DNA of 34,446 bases from positions 1-34,446 of IMG/VR virus record IMGVR_UViG_3300020156_000442; one strand, written 5' to 3'. Made by a program: the position numbers and the translations under genes. The notes under the pieces were generated by a model, which made no database searches, was not told the DNA's origin, and saw nothing but the letters and a program-made list of their open reading frames with translations. The DNA is from a virus. How positions within the stretch are numbered: position 1 is the stretch's first letter; each line of letters begins with the position of its first letter. This document shows, in pieces, positions 7,488 through 14,365 of the stretch.

Positions 7488-7988
7488 CTACTTTCTCTTC
7501 TGTGCGGCAGCGTATGCAGCCTCACACGCAAAGCCGGCTATTCGGCTTCGATCAAGCGCTTCTGCCAGTCTTCCCGCTTCCTCGTCAGCGCTTCTACGCA
7601 GGTCGGCGAGCAGAACGGTAAGGTCGGCTCTTGCCTTGCTTCCGCTGGCAACCTCGGAAGCAGAAGACCGTCGCTTGGCAATGAGGTCGGTGATTTGCTG
7701 CTGCAGGCTGCGAGCCCGGTTATCAGCAACAACAACGGCAGCCGATACATGCTCAGTCTTGGCTTTCGCATCGTCGGAGACTCGGTTGATGTCATTGGTG
7801 ATCTCGCGCTGAATGCGGAGCGTGTTGATGAGCGAGTCCACGCGGGCGGTGGCAGTGTCGCGCTCGGCGGTGATGGCTGCTCGATCGTCCTTTACGCTAT
7901 CCAGCCGAAGCGATAGGTAACCGACCGCTGCGAGCGCTGCCAGCACTACCCACACCCACGCTGGAACCAGCTTCAGCAAGGCGGTCAT
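7488..7988 (-). CDS. Rz-type i-spanin (DUF2514-like)
   Basis: 166 aa. The N-terminal signal anchor VPAWVWVVLAALAAVGYLSL (residues 8-27) is followed by a long periplasmic coiled coil (RAAITAERDTATARVDSL, later RRSADEEAGRLAEALD). This is the architecture of Rz inner-membrane spanins, which fuse inner and outer membranes at the end of lysis. A second reading frame inside it encodes a lipoprotein (7538-7771), the nested Rz/Rz1 arrangement, which strongly supports the call. Its ATG overlaps the stop of the upstream gene as ATGA. No endolysin gene lies directly before it, as is usual for such clusters. Confidence 0.82.
   Translation of the reverse strand: MTALLKLVPAWVWVVLAALAAVGYLSLRLDSVKDDRAAITAERDTATARVDSLINTLRIQREITNDINRVSDDAKAKTEHVSAAVVVADNRARSLQQQITDLIAKRRSSASEVASGSKARADLTVLLADLRRSADEEAGRLAEALDRSRIAGFACEAAYAAAQKRK
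7538..7771 (-). CDS. Rz1-type o-spanin lipoprotein nested within the i-spanin gene
   Basis: About 77 aa in the +1 frame, wholly inside the Rz gene. From Met at 7771 it begins MRKPRLSMYRLPLLLLITGL, ending in the lipobox LAAC-SS. The mature part is Pro/Ser-rich at first (SKSPTSLPSDG), as in Rz1. Other starts are ATG 7795 and ATG 7750, all compatible with a lipoprotein signal. As an outer-membrane lipoprotein it would pair with the i-spanin across the periplasm. It is longer than lambda Rz1 (60 aa) and ends with a helical, charged tail. The lipobox plus nesting makes chance unlikely. Confidence 0.75.
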   Translation of the reverse strand: MRKPRLSMYRLPLLLLITGLAACSSKSPTSLPSDGLLLPRLPAEARQEPTLPFCSPTCVEALTRKREDWQKRLIEAE

Positions 7989-8323
7989 GGGGTCTGCCGC
8001 TCTACTGCTTCGTTGACCTTCTCCGCTGCCTTGCTCGCGGTATCAGCGGCCTGGACGACTGAGTGCGAGGCCTCTTGCACCTTCACTGCTGCGTCCTGAG
8101 TCTTCTCGGCCAGGCTGTTCAGTCGAAAATCTCGCTTGCCCAGTGCCGCGTCATAGGCACGGCGAACTTCGGCGAGTTGCTTCGTGTGCTCACTGCTGGC
8201 AGACCACACGCCGGCTTGGTAGCCGAGGATCAGGCCGCCGGCGAGCAGCAGCGCGGCGATTACCCATACCTCCGCTCGACGCCACCAGCGGCGAGCAATG
8301 AATTCCATAGCGCATCTGTCCAT
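7985..8323 (-). CDS. One-TM coiled-coil membrane protein of the lysis cluster
   Basis: 112 aa. An Arg/Trp-rich N-terminus (EFIARRWWRRAEVW) leads into a hydrophobic helix (VIAALLLAGGLILGYQAGVW, about residues 20-39) and then a helical Ala/Glu/Lys-rich region. The topology resembles an i-spanin or an accessory lysis protein. ATG 8323 overlaps the upstream stop (ATGA) and has GGAGG about 9 nt upstream. It ends overlapping the true Rz-like gene. Two adjacent anchor-plus-coil proteins are unusual; one may act as a holin partner or regulator. No family recognised with certainty. Confidence 0.7.
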   Translation of the reverse strand: MDRCAMEFIARRWWRRAEVWVIAALLLAGGLILGYQAGVWSASSEHTKQLAEVRRAYDAALGKRDFRLNSLAEKTQDAAVKVQEASHSVVQAADTASKAAEKVNEAVERQTP

Positions 8324-8694
8324 CAGTTGATGCCTCCCAGCTTGGTACGCAGGCGGGCGATCTCTTCGCTCTGCGAGGTAACCGTGGCGGTGAGTTGTGC
8401 GACTTGGCTGGTGAGGGCTTCGATCTTCCCCTCCATCCGACCTACTGCTGCGGCGAGCTCGTTGCGCTCTTTCGCGAACTGGTCAGCGCGGGCTTCAGCT
8501 TCCTTTCGCGCGATACGCTCAGAGTCCAGGAGCTCATTCAGCCGGCGAAGCGTGAAGATGTCGGCGTTATCCATCGCCCTGTCAGCAGCATCCTTCGAGA
8601 GGAATTTACGCAGCCAAAGGAAGGCTGCCAGCAATACGGTTCCGGTACCGCCCAGCCAGGTAGCTGTGCCTGGGCCGAGGTCAGTAGGATCCAT
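8323..8694 (-). CDS. Holin-like small membrane protein (N-terminal TM, coiled coil)
   Basis: 123 aa. One hydrophobic segment at about residues 12-28 (TWLGGTGTVLLAAFLWLRKF) is followed by a basic stretch and a long coiled coil (about 55-118). It is the first gene of the leftward late operon, where holins usually sit, and precedes two further membrane proteins including the spanin pair. A single-TM holin or lysis accessory protein is the best inference; similar Pseudomonas prophage proteins are usually left hypothetical. GGAG stands 5 nt before ATG 8694. Confidence 0.6.
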   Translation of the reverse strand: MDPTDLGPGTATWLGGTGTVLLAAFLWLRKFLSKDAADRAMDNADIFTLRRLNELLDSERIARKEAEARADQFAKERNELAAAVGRMEGKIEALTSQVAQLTATVTSQSEEIARLRTKLGGIN

Positions 8695-8794
8695 CGCAAC
8701 TCCATCATGAAAAGCTGACCTGTCAGGTCAGAGCAAATAGGTCGGCGTCCGCTACACTCCCAGCTTGGGGCTATGGGTGTGGGGAGCCGAAAAC

Positions 8795-8834
8795 GAAAAA
8801 GCCCCTGCGAATGCAGAGGCTCTGAATAGGGGCT
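8795..8834 (-). terminator. Terminator in the late leader (tR'-like)
   Basis: The minus strand reads AGCCCCT ... AGGGGCT followed by TTTTTCGTTTT. The outer 7-bp stem (8800-8806 with 8828-8834) encloses an inner CAGAG/CTCTG hairpin. It lies about 30 nt downstream of a candidate leftward promoter (8867-8894) and about 100 nt before the first late gene. This is the arrangement of lambda PR'-tR', where Q allows read-through. Confidence 0.7.
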
Positions 8835-8866
8835 GAACTACTCAGAAATGTGAGCAAGATCAGTTA

Positions 8867-8894
8867 ATTATGAATTGTCAGACATTTTTTTGAA
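8867..8894 (-). promoter_or_regulatory. Candidate late promoter (PR'-like), leftward
   Basis: On the minus strand TTCAAA (8894-8889), a 16-nt spacer and CATAAT (8872-8867) form a fair sigma-70 promoter in an AT-rich island. The predicted start is near 8860. It precedes the leader terminator and the lysis genes. The call rests on position and hexamers only. Confidence 0.35.
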
Positions 8895-8948
8895 TCTTTA
8901 CCGCTACCCAGCCATCACTACCTCATAAGCCAACGGAAAGGTGCGGTC

Positions 8949-9197
8949 GTGAGTAGCGTGGATATTTACAAGATCGAGTACAGGCTCCACGGAGAGCCGA
9001 GATCTTTCATCATTCGAGCCAAGTTGATGAACAATTCTGAAGCGTGGCAATGGGCGAGCTGTGACGCGGGTATCGCCCCCATTCCCAAGCCGGGACGACC
9101 GCCATTGAAGCGTGTTTCGAAGCCTCTGGCCGAGCGGTTCGGCATCACCGACGTGAAGTGGCGCGCAACTGCGGCCCTCACATGGGAGGAGGCTTAG
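8949..9197 (+). CDS. DUF6555-like small protein
   Basis: 82 aa, starting at GTG 8949 with GGAAAGG upstream. The text SSVDIYKIEYRLHGEPRSFI, then AWQWASCDAGIAPIPKPGR and KPLAERFGITDVKW, matches a small Pseudomonas family that I recall as DUF6555; its members have no known function. It is rightward and sits between the late promoter region and the replication operon terminator. It may be co-transcribed with the next gene, 4 nt downstream. It is absent from the standard lambda scheme and is probably accessory. Confidence 0.6.
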   Translation: MSSVDIYKIEYRLHGEPRSFIIRAKLMNNSEAWQWASCDAGIAPIPKPGRPPLKRVSKPLAERFGITDVKWRATAALTWEEA

Positions 9198-9201
9198 GCA
9201 A

Positions 9202-9438
9202 ATGTTCGAGAGCACCTCTGATCTATCAGGCGGGCGATTCTGGGATGACCAGATCGCCGCGAATACCGAAATGTTCCGACAAGCAGATCTGCTGGAGGAA
9301 GCTGCCTACAAAATCATTGATTGCGACTCTAGCAACGAAGCTTGGGCGAGATTTACTGATGCCAAAGCTCTGGCGGATGCTCAACGAACGGCAGCCTACC
9401 GAGACTGGATGCGAATAAATCGCGCGATGCGAAAATAG
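9202..9438 (+). CDS. Small hypothetical acidic/helical protein
   Basis: 78 aa, MFESTSDLSGGRFWDDQIAA at the start, with an excellent GGGAGGAGG site about 10 nt upstream. Predicted all-helical; contains one Cys and several Trp/Tyr, and ends in basic residues (INRAMRK). No family recognised. Tight spacing to the DUF6555-like gene suggests a two-gene rightward unit. Confidence 0.55.
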   Translation: MFESTSDLSGGRFWDDQIAANTEMFRQADLLEEAAYKIIDCDSSNEAWARFTDAKALADAQRTAAYRDWMRINRAMRK

Positions 9439-9759
9439 GTGCGCTCGTCTTTCCGAGCTGTCGGCCAAAGACCATCCCAGCGTCGACGCCCCTTTGCATC
9501 GATCTCGCTGTTCCTGTCTCGCGCCACCTTGAAAGCATTGTGAGGTCAGGGTGCGCGGGCTGCCGGCATTGATTCCGTGCGTCGCACTATCCGGCTATCG
9601 ACGTCCAGGCCTTCCCGAGGGCTGTCCTGCTACAGGTAAATTCGAGGCAATAAAAAACCCAGCACAGTGGCCGGGCTTTATGAATCAATCCCTAACGCGC
9701 AAGATCGACAGGATGGGTAAATATTCTCTCACTTTCTCACTCATTGCAATGGCTTTTTG
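9439..9759. other. Gene-free interval between convergent units
   Basis: About 320 nt with no credible gene on either strand. It holds the leftward terminator at 9650-9677. The rest separates the end of the rightward pair from the end of the leftward replication operon; I see no repeat or RNA gene in it. Confidence 0.6.
9650..9677 (-). terminator. Terminator of the PR/replication operon
   Basis: The minus strand forms AGCCCGGC-cactgt-GCTGGGTT (8-bp stem with G-U pairs) followed by TTTTATTG. It lies about 80 nt after the stop of the last replication-operon gene (9760). Confidence 0.7.
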
Positions 9760-10431
9760 CTACGCCGCAAAACTTTCGATAAGTCCTTCCGCGTCAAGCA
9801 GTTCCTGCGCTGCCGTGAGCGCTTCATTGACCTGATCATCGAGCGCCTTGCGAATCGAAGAACGCCACCGGTACCGAGTCGATTCTGGCTTGCCGTCATT
9901 GTCCCAGTTGTCGATGTTGTACCAGGCCGCCGGCAGCACGGCCGTGGATCGCTTGAGTGTCAGCTTGCGGTCAACCGTGTCGTCCATGCCGCGCAACCCC
10001 TTCTCGTTGAACGTATCGACCAGCGCCTTGTTCTTGGCGATCGCCTCGGCCTCACGACTCACCACCTCGATGGTGGTTGGCTCATGCTTGCCGCCAACCT
10101 GAGGGATTGCCCAGGTCAGCACTGCACACTCACGGAACCGTTGCGGTGCCGGCGACTTAACCGAGCTCAGCAGTTCGAGGATCGCGCCATGCTTGCGCTC
10201 CTCATGTGTTGAATACTTCGCCACCAGCGCACGCCAGTGTGCCGGCGTGAGCGACTTGTGCAGGCGGCCGAACACCCAGCAGTCTTGTAGCAGCGCCGCT
10301 TCCTTGCCGACAATCTCCCCTTTCTGTTTGGCACATTGGACTTTTGGTTCGAAGTCGCAGCCCCCGGCAGAGCTGATTGTCTCGGCGGCCAGTGCCCGGA
10401 CTACGGCGGAAATCACGTTGCGATAGGTCAT
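9760..10431 (-). CDS. Conserved phage protein at the Q (late antiterminator) position
   Basis: 223 aa, MTYRNVISAVVRALAAETIS at the start. It contains two Cys near residues 25 and 33 (GGCDFEPKVQC) and an HTH-compatible, tryptophan-containing core (LTPAHWRALVAKYSTHEERKH). It is the last gene of the PR operon, immediately after NinG, where lambda encodes Q. I do not recognise a Q domain and infer only from position and basic character that it may regulate late genes. ATG 10431 overlaps the ninG stop (ATGA). Confidence 0.55.
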   Translation of the reverse strand: MTYRNVISAVVRALAAETISSAGGCDFEPKVQCAKQKGEIVGKEAALLQDCWVFGRLHKSLTPAHWRALVAKYSTHEERKHGAILELLSSVKSPAPQRFRECAVLTWAIPQVGGKHEPTTIEVVSREAEAIAKNKALVDTFNEKGLRGMDDTVDRKLTLKRSTAVLPAAWYNIDNWDNDGKPESTRYRWRSSIRKALDDQVNEALTAAQELLDAEGLIESFAA

Positions 10432-11030
10432 GCTGCAGCCCTCTTCAGTTCTCGGGTCTTGGCCCGGTATTCGGCCTTGATGGTTTTGATTTCTTCGACG
10501 GTGTACTTGCGGGGCTCATGAGGCCCTTCCAGCCACGCCACGGTCTCCGCGCCGATGCGCTGCACCAACCGGATGCGGTACTCGATCGCGTTACCGGACA
10601 GGTTGCGGTTGCACTTCACGCACTGGCGGTGAATGTTCAGCGGCTCGAAGCGAAGCTCGGGACACGCACCGACAGATCGGTAGTGGCCGGCGTCCCAGCG
10701 GCTGCCGGTCATGAGGTCGTTGTCGTTCGGCATCGAGTCGCAGCTGATGCAAGGCAGGTGCGCGTCACGCAGGCGGACGTACTCGTTCACCGCCGCCTGT
10801 GCTTCGCGCAGGTGATCCGCCCTGCTCTTCAGCTTCTCCTTGCGGACCTTGATCTCGCGGCGTTCGCGCTGGGCGAACGACTTGCGCTGCTTCTCCTGTC
10901 GCTGGCGGATGATCGCTACTGCACAGTCAGGTGAACACCAGGTTTGAAATGGCTGCGCAGGGACGAATGTGGCCCGGCATTCGGCGACTCGGCATTTCTT
11001 CGGGCGGGACCGCTTCACAGTGAGGCTCAT
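10428..11030 (-). CDS. ninG: NinG recombination protein
   Basis: 200 aa, close to lambda NinG (204). The N-terminus has paired cysteines (KKCRVAEC, then WCSPDC), a basic helical middle (RQEKQRKSFAQRERREIKV) and the conserved core PCISCDSMP ... AGHYRSVGACPELRFEPLN followed by HRQCVKCN, an HNH-like zinc-binding arrangement. NinG (Rap) is a Holliday-junction nuclease that works with Red recombination. I chose ATG 11030 (MSLTVKRSRPKK); the longer open frame upstream is the shadow of another gene. Neighbours NinB and the Bet/exonuclease pair elsewhere make a coherent recombination set. Confidence 0.9.
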   Translation of the reverse strand: MSLTVKRSRPKKCRVAECRATFVPAQPFQTWCSPDCAVAIIRQRQEKQRKSFAQRERREIKVRKEKLKSRADHLREAQAAVNEYVRLRDAHLPCISCDSMPNDNDLMTGSRWDAGHYRSVGACPELRFEPLNIHRQCVKCNRNLSGNAIEYRIRLVQRIGAETVAWLEGPHEPRKYTVEEIKTIKAEYRAKTRELKRAAA

Positions 11031-11194
11031 AGTGCTTTCCTTGCAGCTCGCTCTACTTCTTCCTTTCGGTCTTTGCGCTTGCGTTCGAACTCTGCGAGCG
11101 ATTGCTTGCGGCGGCGTTCGATGAAATGCCCAGCAATCACCCCGACGACCAAGGAGAGGAAAATCACAATCCAGAATTGCTCTGCTGGAGTCAT
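11027..11194 (-). CDS. Small membrane protein
   Basis: 55 aa from ATG 11194 (MTPAEQFWIVIFLSLVVGVI). One N-terminal TM helix is followed by a highly charged tail (RRRKQSLAEFERKRKDRKEE), giving a type Nin-Cout topology by the positive-inside rule. The start overlaps the ninB stop and the stop overlaps the ninG ATG, so it is locked into the operon. No known family; it is one of several tiny TM proteins in this phage. Confidence 0.65.
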   Translation of the reverse strand: MTPAEQFWIVIFLSLVVGVIAGHFIERRRKQSLAEFERKRKDRKEEVERAARKAL

Positions 11195-11592
11195 CAATAC
11201 CGCCCTCCCCACTTGTCCTGCTCAGTCCAGCGCACGTCATGCTCGGCGCCGAAAGCGTGCATCAGCTCGAACAGATCGCTGAACCACTTCTGCGATTGCT
11301 TGCGGGTCGATACGGCCATCACGACGAAACCACCGTCGAGGCCTGGCTCCGCGCGCTGCTTCTCCAGCGAGGCACTGAAAAGGCACTTCCAGTCTTCACT
11401 GGTCAGCTTCTTGCCGTGCCAGACCACTTGCTCCGATACGTCCTTGAGCATTGCCCACATCTTGCGGTTGCAGACGTCTGGGCGTTTCTCATCCTTGATG
11501 ACCACGATCTTCGGCTTGGTGAAGTCGGTTGCATGCAGGACGCCCATCAGACGGCTGATATCGCGCTGGCTGCGGATTGCGAACTCGTTCAT
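11194..11592 (-). CDS. ninB: NinB recombination protein
   Basis: 132 aa with the NinB pattern: KRPDVCNRKMWAMLKDVS, HGKKLTSEDWKCLFSASLEK, then GGFVVMAVSTRKQSQKWFSD and a C-terminal HDVRWTEQD. Lambda NinB (Orf) binds ssDNA and SSB and replaces RecFOR functions in Red recombination. Slightly shorter than lambda NinB (146). The start at 11592 overlaps the upstream stop (ATGA). Confidence 0.9.
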   Translation of the reverse strand: MNEFAIRSQRDISRLMGVLHATDFTKPKIVVIKDEKRPDVCNRKMWAMLKDVSEQVVWHGKKLTSEDWKCLFSASLEKQRAEPGLDGGFVVMAVSTRKQSQKWFSDLFELMHAFGAEHDVRWTEQDKWGGRY

Positions 11593-11765
11593 GGCTGATC
11601 CCCGCCCATGCGTGCCAGAAGCTTCAGCTTCGCCACTTCTTCGCGCTCGGCGTTCAGCTCGGGAATGAGGCGATTGAATGCGCGGTAATATCCGCAGGCA
11701 TACCCAAGCTGGGTACCGACAGCCCAGGCCGTTAGGATGATGAAAATCAAACCAGCCTCGCTCAT
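11589..11765 (-). CDS. Small membrane protein upstream of ninB
   Basis: 58 aa, MSEAGLIFIILTAWAVGTQL at the start: one TM helix covering most of the first 27 residues, then a charged amphipathic tail (FNRLIPELNAEREEVAKLK). Both ends overlap neighbouring genes as ATGA, which is strong evidence for translation. No family recognised; it may be an Rz-like or inner-membrane accessory protein. Confidence 0.65.
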   Translation of the reverse strand: MSEAGLIFIILTAWAVGTQLGYACGYYRAFNRLIPELNAEREEVAKLKLLARMGGDQP

Positions 11766-12208
11766 GACTGCTCTCCCTTGCTCATGGCTGACAGGATGTC
11801 GCGCAGATACCCCGTCGCAATACTTGGCTGTTTGCCCGCGACGTCACACAGTCGTTGCACGAAAGCGGTAGCCTTATGCAAGCGCTCGGCCTCCTTGCGC
11901 AACGCCTCGTTCTCAATCTTCAATGCTGTGATCGAATTCTTACGGTCACGGGCCGCTTCGTATTTCTCAACCAGCGCCGCGTTCTCGGCGAACAGGGCCA
12001 AGACCGTCGCAGGGTTTGCGGCGAGTGCCAAGTCCGCATAGTCCTTGTTCTGCGCCATCAATTCGGGGAATGACCGGTTCTGATGCACGTCAAAGACGAT
12101 TCCGTTGTCGTTGCGGATGTACAACGCGCCGTGGCTGCGCATGAAGCGAAGCGGCTGATGCTGCTGGCACACCTCGGCAATCGCCTTCAAATCGCGGAAG
12201 TCATTCAT
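11762..12208 (-). CDS. Ead/Ea22-like protein
   Basis: 148 aa. The central LALAANPATVLALFAENAAL is the typical core of Ea22-like proteins, followed by a coiled coil (KNSITALKIENEALRKEAER). An N-terminal part (QPLRFMRSHGALYIRNDNG) precedes the family core. Ea22-type proteins are common, variable early-phage proteins of unknown function. It overlaps genes on both sides by 4 nt. Confidence 0.7.
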   Translation of the reverse strand: MNDFRDLKAIAEVCQQHQPLRFMRSHGALYIRNDNGIVFDVHQNRSFPELMAQNKDYADLALAANPATVLALFAENAALVEKYEAARDRKNSITALKIENEALRKEAERLHKATAFVQRLCDVAGKQPSIATGYLRDILSAMSKGEQS

Positions 12209-12612
12209 TCGGCGAACTCCTTGAGCAGTTGACGAGCGCCCATAACAGCGCCCTTGTCGCCGGACGTGCGGCTAATGTCCCTGAGCCATTCAAGCATCCG
12301 AGTGTTTTGTGCTTTCAGGTCGATGACCATGCCGAGCAACTCATCGCCGTCGGCGTCCATGTCGGACTTGAGTGCGCCGCCAATCGCGCCAAGGTAGCAA
12401 ACGGCCGCCAGAAGCATCCGTTTGTGCGATTCGAGATCCTTGCTAAGCGTCTCGGTGTCAGCCAGCAGCTCAAGCGCCACCTCCTCCACGGTCTTCTCAC
12501 CGAGGAATTCCTGCAGCGCCTCGGTGTTGCGCTTCCAGTCTGCGCAGTCGGCACGGTACGACGCCGCCTCGGCCCACAGCAGCTTCTGGAGTTCTTGTTT
12601 GTCGATGCTCAT
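12205..12612 (-). CDS. Hypothetical early protein
   Basis: 135 aa, MSIDKQELQKLLWAEAASYR. Predicted helical throughout, with a leucine-rich middle (EVALELLADTETLSKDLE) and two Cys. It has no catalytic motif. ATGA overlaps both neighbours. It may be a second Ea22-like protein judging by composition, but I cannot assign a family. Confidence 0.6.
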   Translation of the reverse strand: MSIDKQELQKLLWAEAASYRADCADWKRNTEALQEFLGEKTVEEVALELLADTETLSKDLESHKRMLLAAVCYLGAIGGALKSDMDADGDELLGMVIDLKAQNTRMLEWLRDISRTSGDKGAVMGARQLLKEFAE

Positions 12613-13406
12613 TGAGCCGCACTCCTTGCTTCCAATTGTTCGGCCTGCTGAATGAGCAGCGCCCGGCGATCCGCCAGCTCATTGGCTGCCTGAATTCGCA
12701 TTTCTGTTTTTTCCTCGACTGATGCTTGGCGCATGGCGAGCATCGAATCCTTCACCGCGGCGAGCCTCTCGCGCAGTTTTGGCGAAGGCCGCGCAATCTC
12801 ACCCGTGAGCAGTGCTACGACGGCCCGACCGTCTTCAGTGACCGGAGCGACACTCAAGTCGGCCAGGTACTGCTGAGCGCGCTCCTGAGGGATTCGCTGC
12901 ATCTGCACGGCCTTGGTGATCGCCTGTGTGCGGCGGTTCGCGTCGAAGCCGACCGACACATGCCAGTTCACTTCCTTGCTGTCCTCCCGGGCCTGCCCCA
13001 CCAGACGCTCGTAAGCACTGTTGAACGCCATGCGCGCACCGACCTTGTCGCCGGCGTCGAGAACAGGTTTTGCGGCTGCCAGCGCAAGCTGAATCTCGTC
13101 GGTCAGCACCACGGTCTCGAACTCGTCGTTCGTGGTCATGGCGATCGCCCACGCTTCGTCCTTACCCGGGCGACCATCGGCTGCCTGCACTCGCTGGAGG
13201 ATGTCGGCCATCGCCAGCTTGCCCTTCACCTCGAAGCGGCAAGCCTTCAGCGCGGCCTTCACAGCGGGCACCGAGTAGGCGCAGAGGTCTTCGGCCATCA
13301 TCGCCGCGGTGCCTGGGTTCATTTCCTGACCCATTGCCTCGGCGGTGGCGCAGATTGCAGCAGCGAGCCCGGCAACCTGGTGATCGTTCATTTCAAAGGT
13401 ACTCAT
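12609..13406 (-). CDS. Hypothetical protein at the replication P position
   Basis: 265 aa, MSTFEMNDHQVAGLAAAICA. The first ~75 residues (PGTAAMMAEDLCAYSVPAVK, then LKACRFEVKGKLAMADILQRV) look like the N-terminal region of phage replication-accessory proteins that bridge O and DnaB. The rest is helical, with no Walker motif, so it is not a DnaC-type ATPase. It directly follows the O-like initiator (14-nt overlap), the place of lambda P. GGGAGAG precedes ATG 13406. A helicase-loader adaptor role is inference from position. Confidence 0.5.
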   Translation of the reverse strand: MSTFEMNDHQVAGLAAAICATAEAMGQEMNPGTAAMMAEDLCAYSVPAVKAALKACRFEVKGKLAMADILQRVQAADGRPGKDEAWAIAMTTNDEFETVVLTDEIQLALAAAKPVLDAGDKVGARMAFNSAYERLVGQAREDSKEVNWHVSVGFDANRRTQAITKAVQMQRIPQERAQQYLADLSVAPVTEDGRAVVALLTGEIARPSPKLRERLAAVKDSMLAMRQASVEEKTEMRIQAANELADRRALLIQQAEQLEARSAAQ

Positions 13407-14364
13407 TGCGCTCTCCCGCTTGGCGCTTGGCCAAGACCATTTGCGCGGCCTGCTCGGCGGCGGAGACGTTCGCCTCGGTGCGTTCCATCTGGCGCGCGGT
13501 TGTTCCGTTGATGCGCTGCCCGGTCACCCACTGGGTGTGGTAGCTCTCCGCGTTCGCCAGCAGCTCGTTGAGGCTGTGGCACTTGCGGAGCACGGCGGCA
13601 TCGCTGGTGTTCAGGAAGTGGGCGGCGACGTGATGGGCGACATCGGCGCCGAGGCGGTCGACCAGTTGGCCGAGTTGGCCACCGACCTTGGCGTTCCATA
13701 CCGGCCAGGTGCTGTAGCGCTTGCGGTAGGCCATGGCGTAGTTCGCCCAGACCTTGAAGGTTTTGCAGGACTGATCTTTTGGGCCCGGCATGTCAGCGGG
13801 AATCTCAACCCGTGGCGTATCAGTGCGATCAACCACTAAAACCAGATTGCGGGCCGGCTTGTCCGGGCTGCCTTGCAAGTCCTGACTGGTATCCTGATTG
13901 GTACCCTGATGATTGGTATCCTGATTTGTCGGAGATTTTTCCGACCCCAACTCGGATTTTTCTCCGACCTTGATCGGATTTTTTTCCGATGTGGATCGGA
14001 TTTTTTTCCGACCTTCGTTCTTTGGTGGGGTCGGATATTTTTCCGACCCGTCCAGCTTCTGATTCCACTCGATCGCCTTCGTGGTGAGGCGGAACAACGT
14101 GATGTTCGAAGTGCTGGAAAGCTCAATCAGACCGGCCTCTTCCAGGGCCTTCAGCATGCGGTAAGCGGTGTCTGGCTTATCAGTGAGCAGCGGCAGCTCC
14201 TCGATGATCTTGGCCTTGCTCAGCGCGAAGAAGATCCCGTCGTCAGTCTTGATTGGCTTGGTCCAGCTCGGGCAGCCGTAGACGAAGGCGAACAGCAGAG
14301 CCTGCTGAGAGTTAAGCCCCCACTCCAACGCCTTCACCTGATTGATCGTGACGGTGAATTGCAT
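13393..14364 (-). CDS. O-like replication initiator
   Basis: 323 aa in three parts. Residues 1-105 are a winged-helix DNA-binding domain (NSQQALLFAFVYGCPSW ... KIIEELPLLTDKPDTAYRML, then LEEAGLIEL). Residues ~105-175 form a low-complexity linker whose DNA contains the iteron array (13929-14046) and a second repeat set (13888-13925). The C-terminal part (~200-323) is helical with SCKTFKVWANYAMAYRKRY, likely for partner contacts. Lambda O has the same plan, with the origin inside its gene. The start at 14364 follows the rha stop by 1 nt. The protein probably binds its own gene to start replication. Confidence 0.75.
   Translation of the reverse strand: MQFTVTINQVKALEWGLNSQQALLFAFVYGCPSWTKPIKTDDGIFFALSKAKIIEELPLLTDKPDTAYRMLKALEEAGLIELSSTSNITLFRLTTKAIEWNQKLDGSEKYPTPPKNEGRKKIRSTSEKNPIKVGEKSELGSEKSPTNQDTNHQGTNQDTSQDLQGSPDKPARNLVLVVDRTDTPRVEIPADMPGPKDQSCKTFKVWANYAMAYRKRYSTWPVWNAKVGGQLGQLVDRLGADVAHHVAAHFLNTSDAAVLRKCHSLNELLANAESYHTQWVTGQRINGTTARQMERTEANVSAAEQAAQMVLAKRQAGERNEYL
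13888..13925. repeat. Short direct repeats next to the iterons
   Basis: GGTAYCCTGAT occurs three times, starting near 13888, 13900 and 13915 (steps of 12 and 15 nt). They encode the Asn/Gln/Asp/Thr-rich part of the O-like linker. They may be part of the origin or simply a codon repeat. Confidence 0.6.
13929..14046. repeat. Iteron array: candidate replication origin
   Basis: Five 16-nt units of type TCGGATTTTTTTCCGA begin at 13929, 13952, 13974, 13996 and 14031. Each is an inverted repeat (TCGGA ... TCCGA) around a T-run. The first four are 22-23 nt apart, two helical turns, and so face the same side of DNA. They lie inside the O-like gene, as lambda iterons do. Units 1, 2 and 5 carry small changes in the T-run. 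Confidence 0.8.
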
Positions 14365-14365
14365 A

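Noticed and set aside
13888-14046. CRISPR array in the repeat region of the O-like gene
   Set aside because: Repeats are 11-16 nt, spacers are 6-19 nt, and all lie in frame inside a gene; no cas genes.
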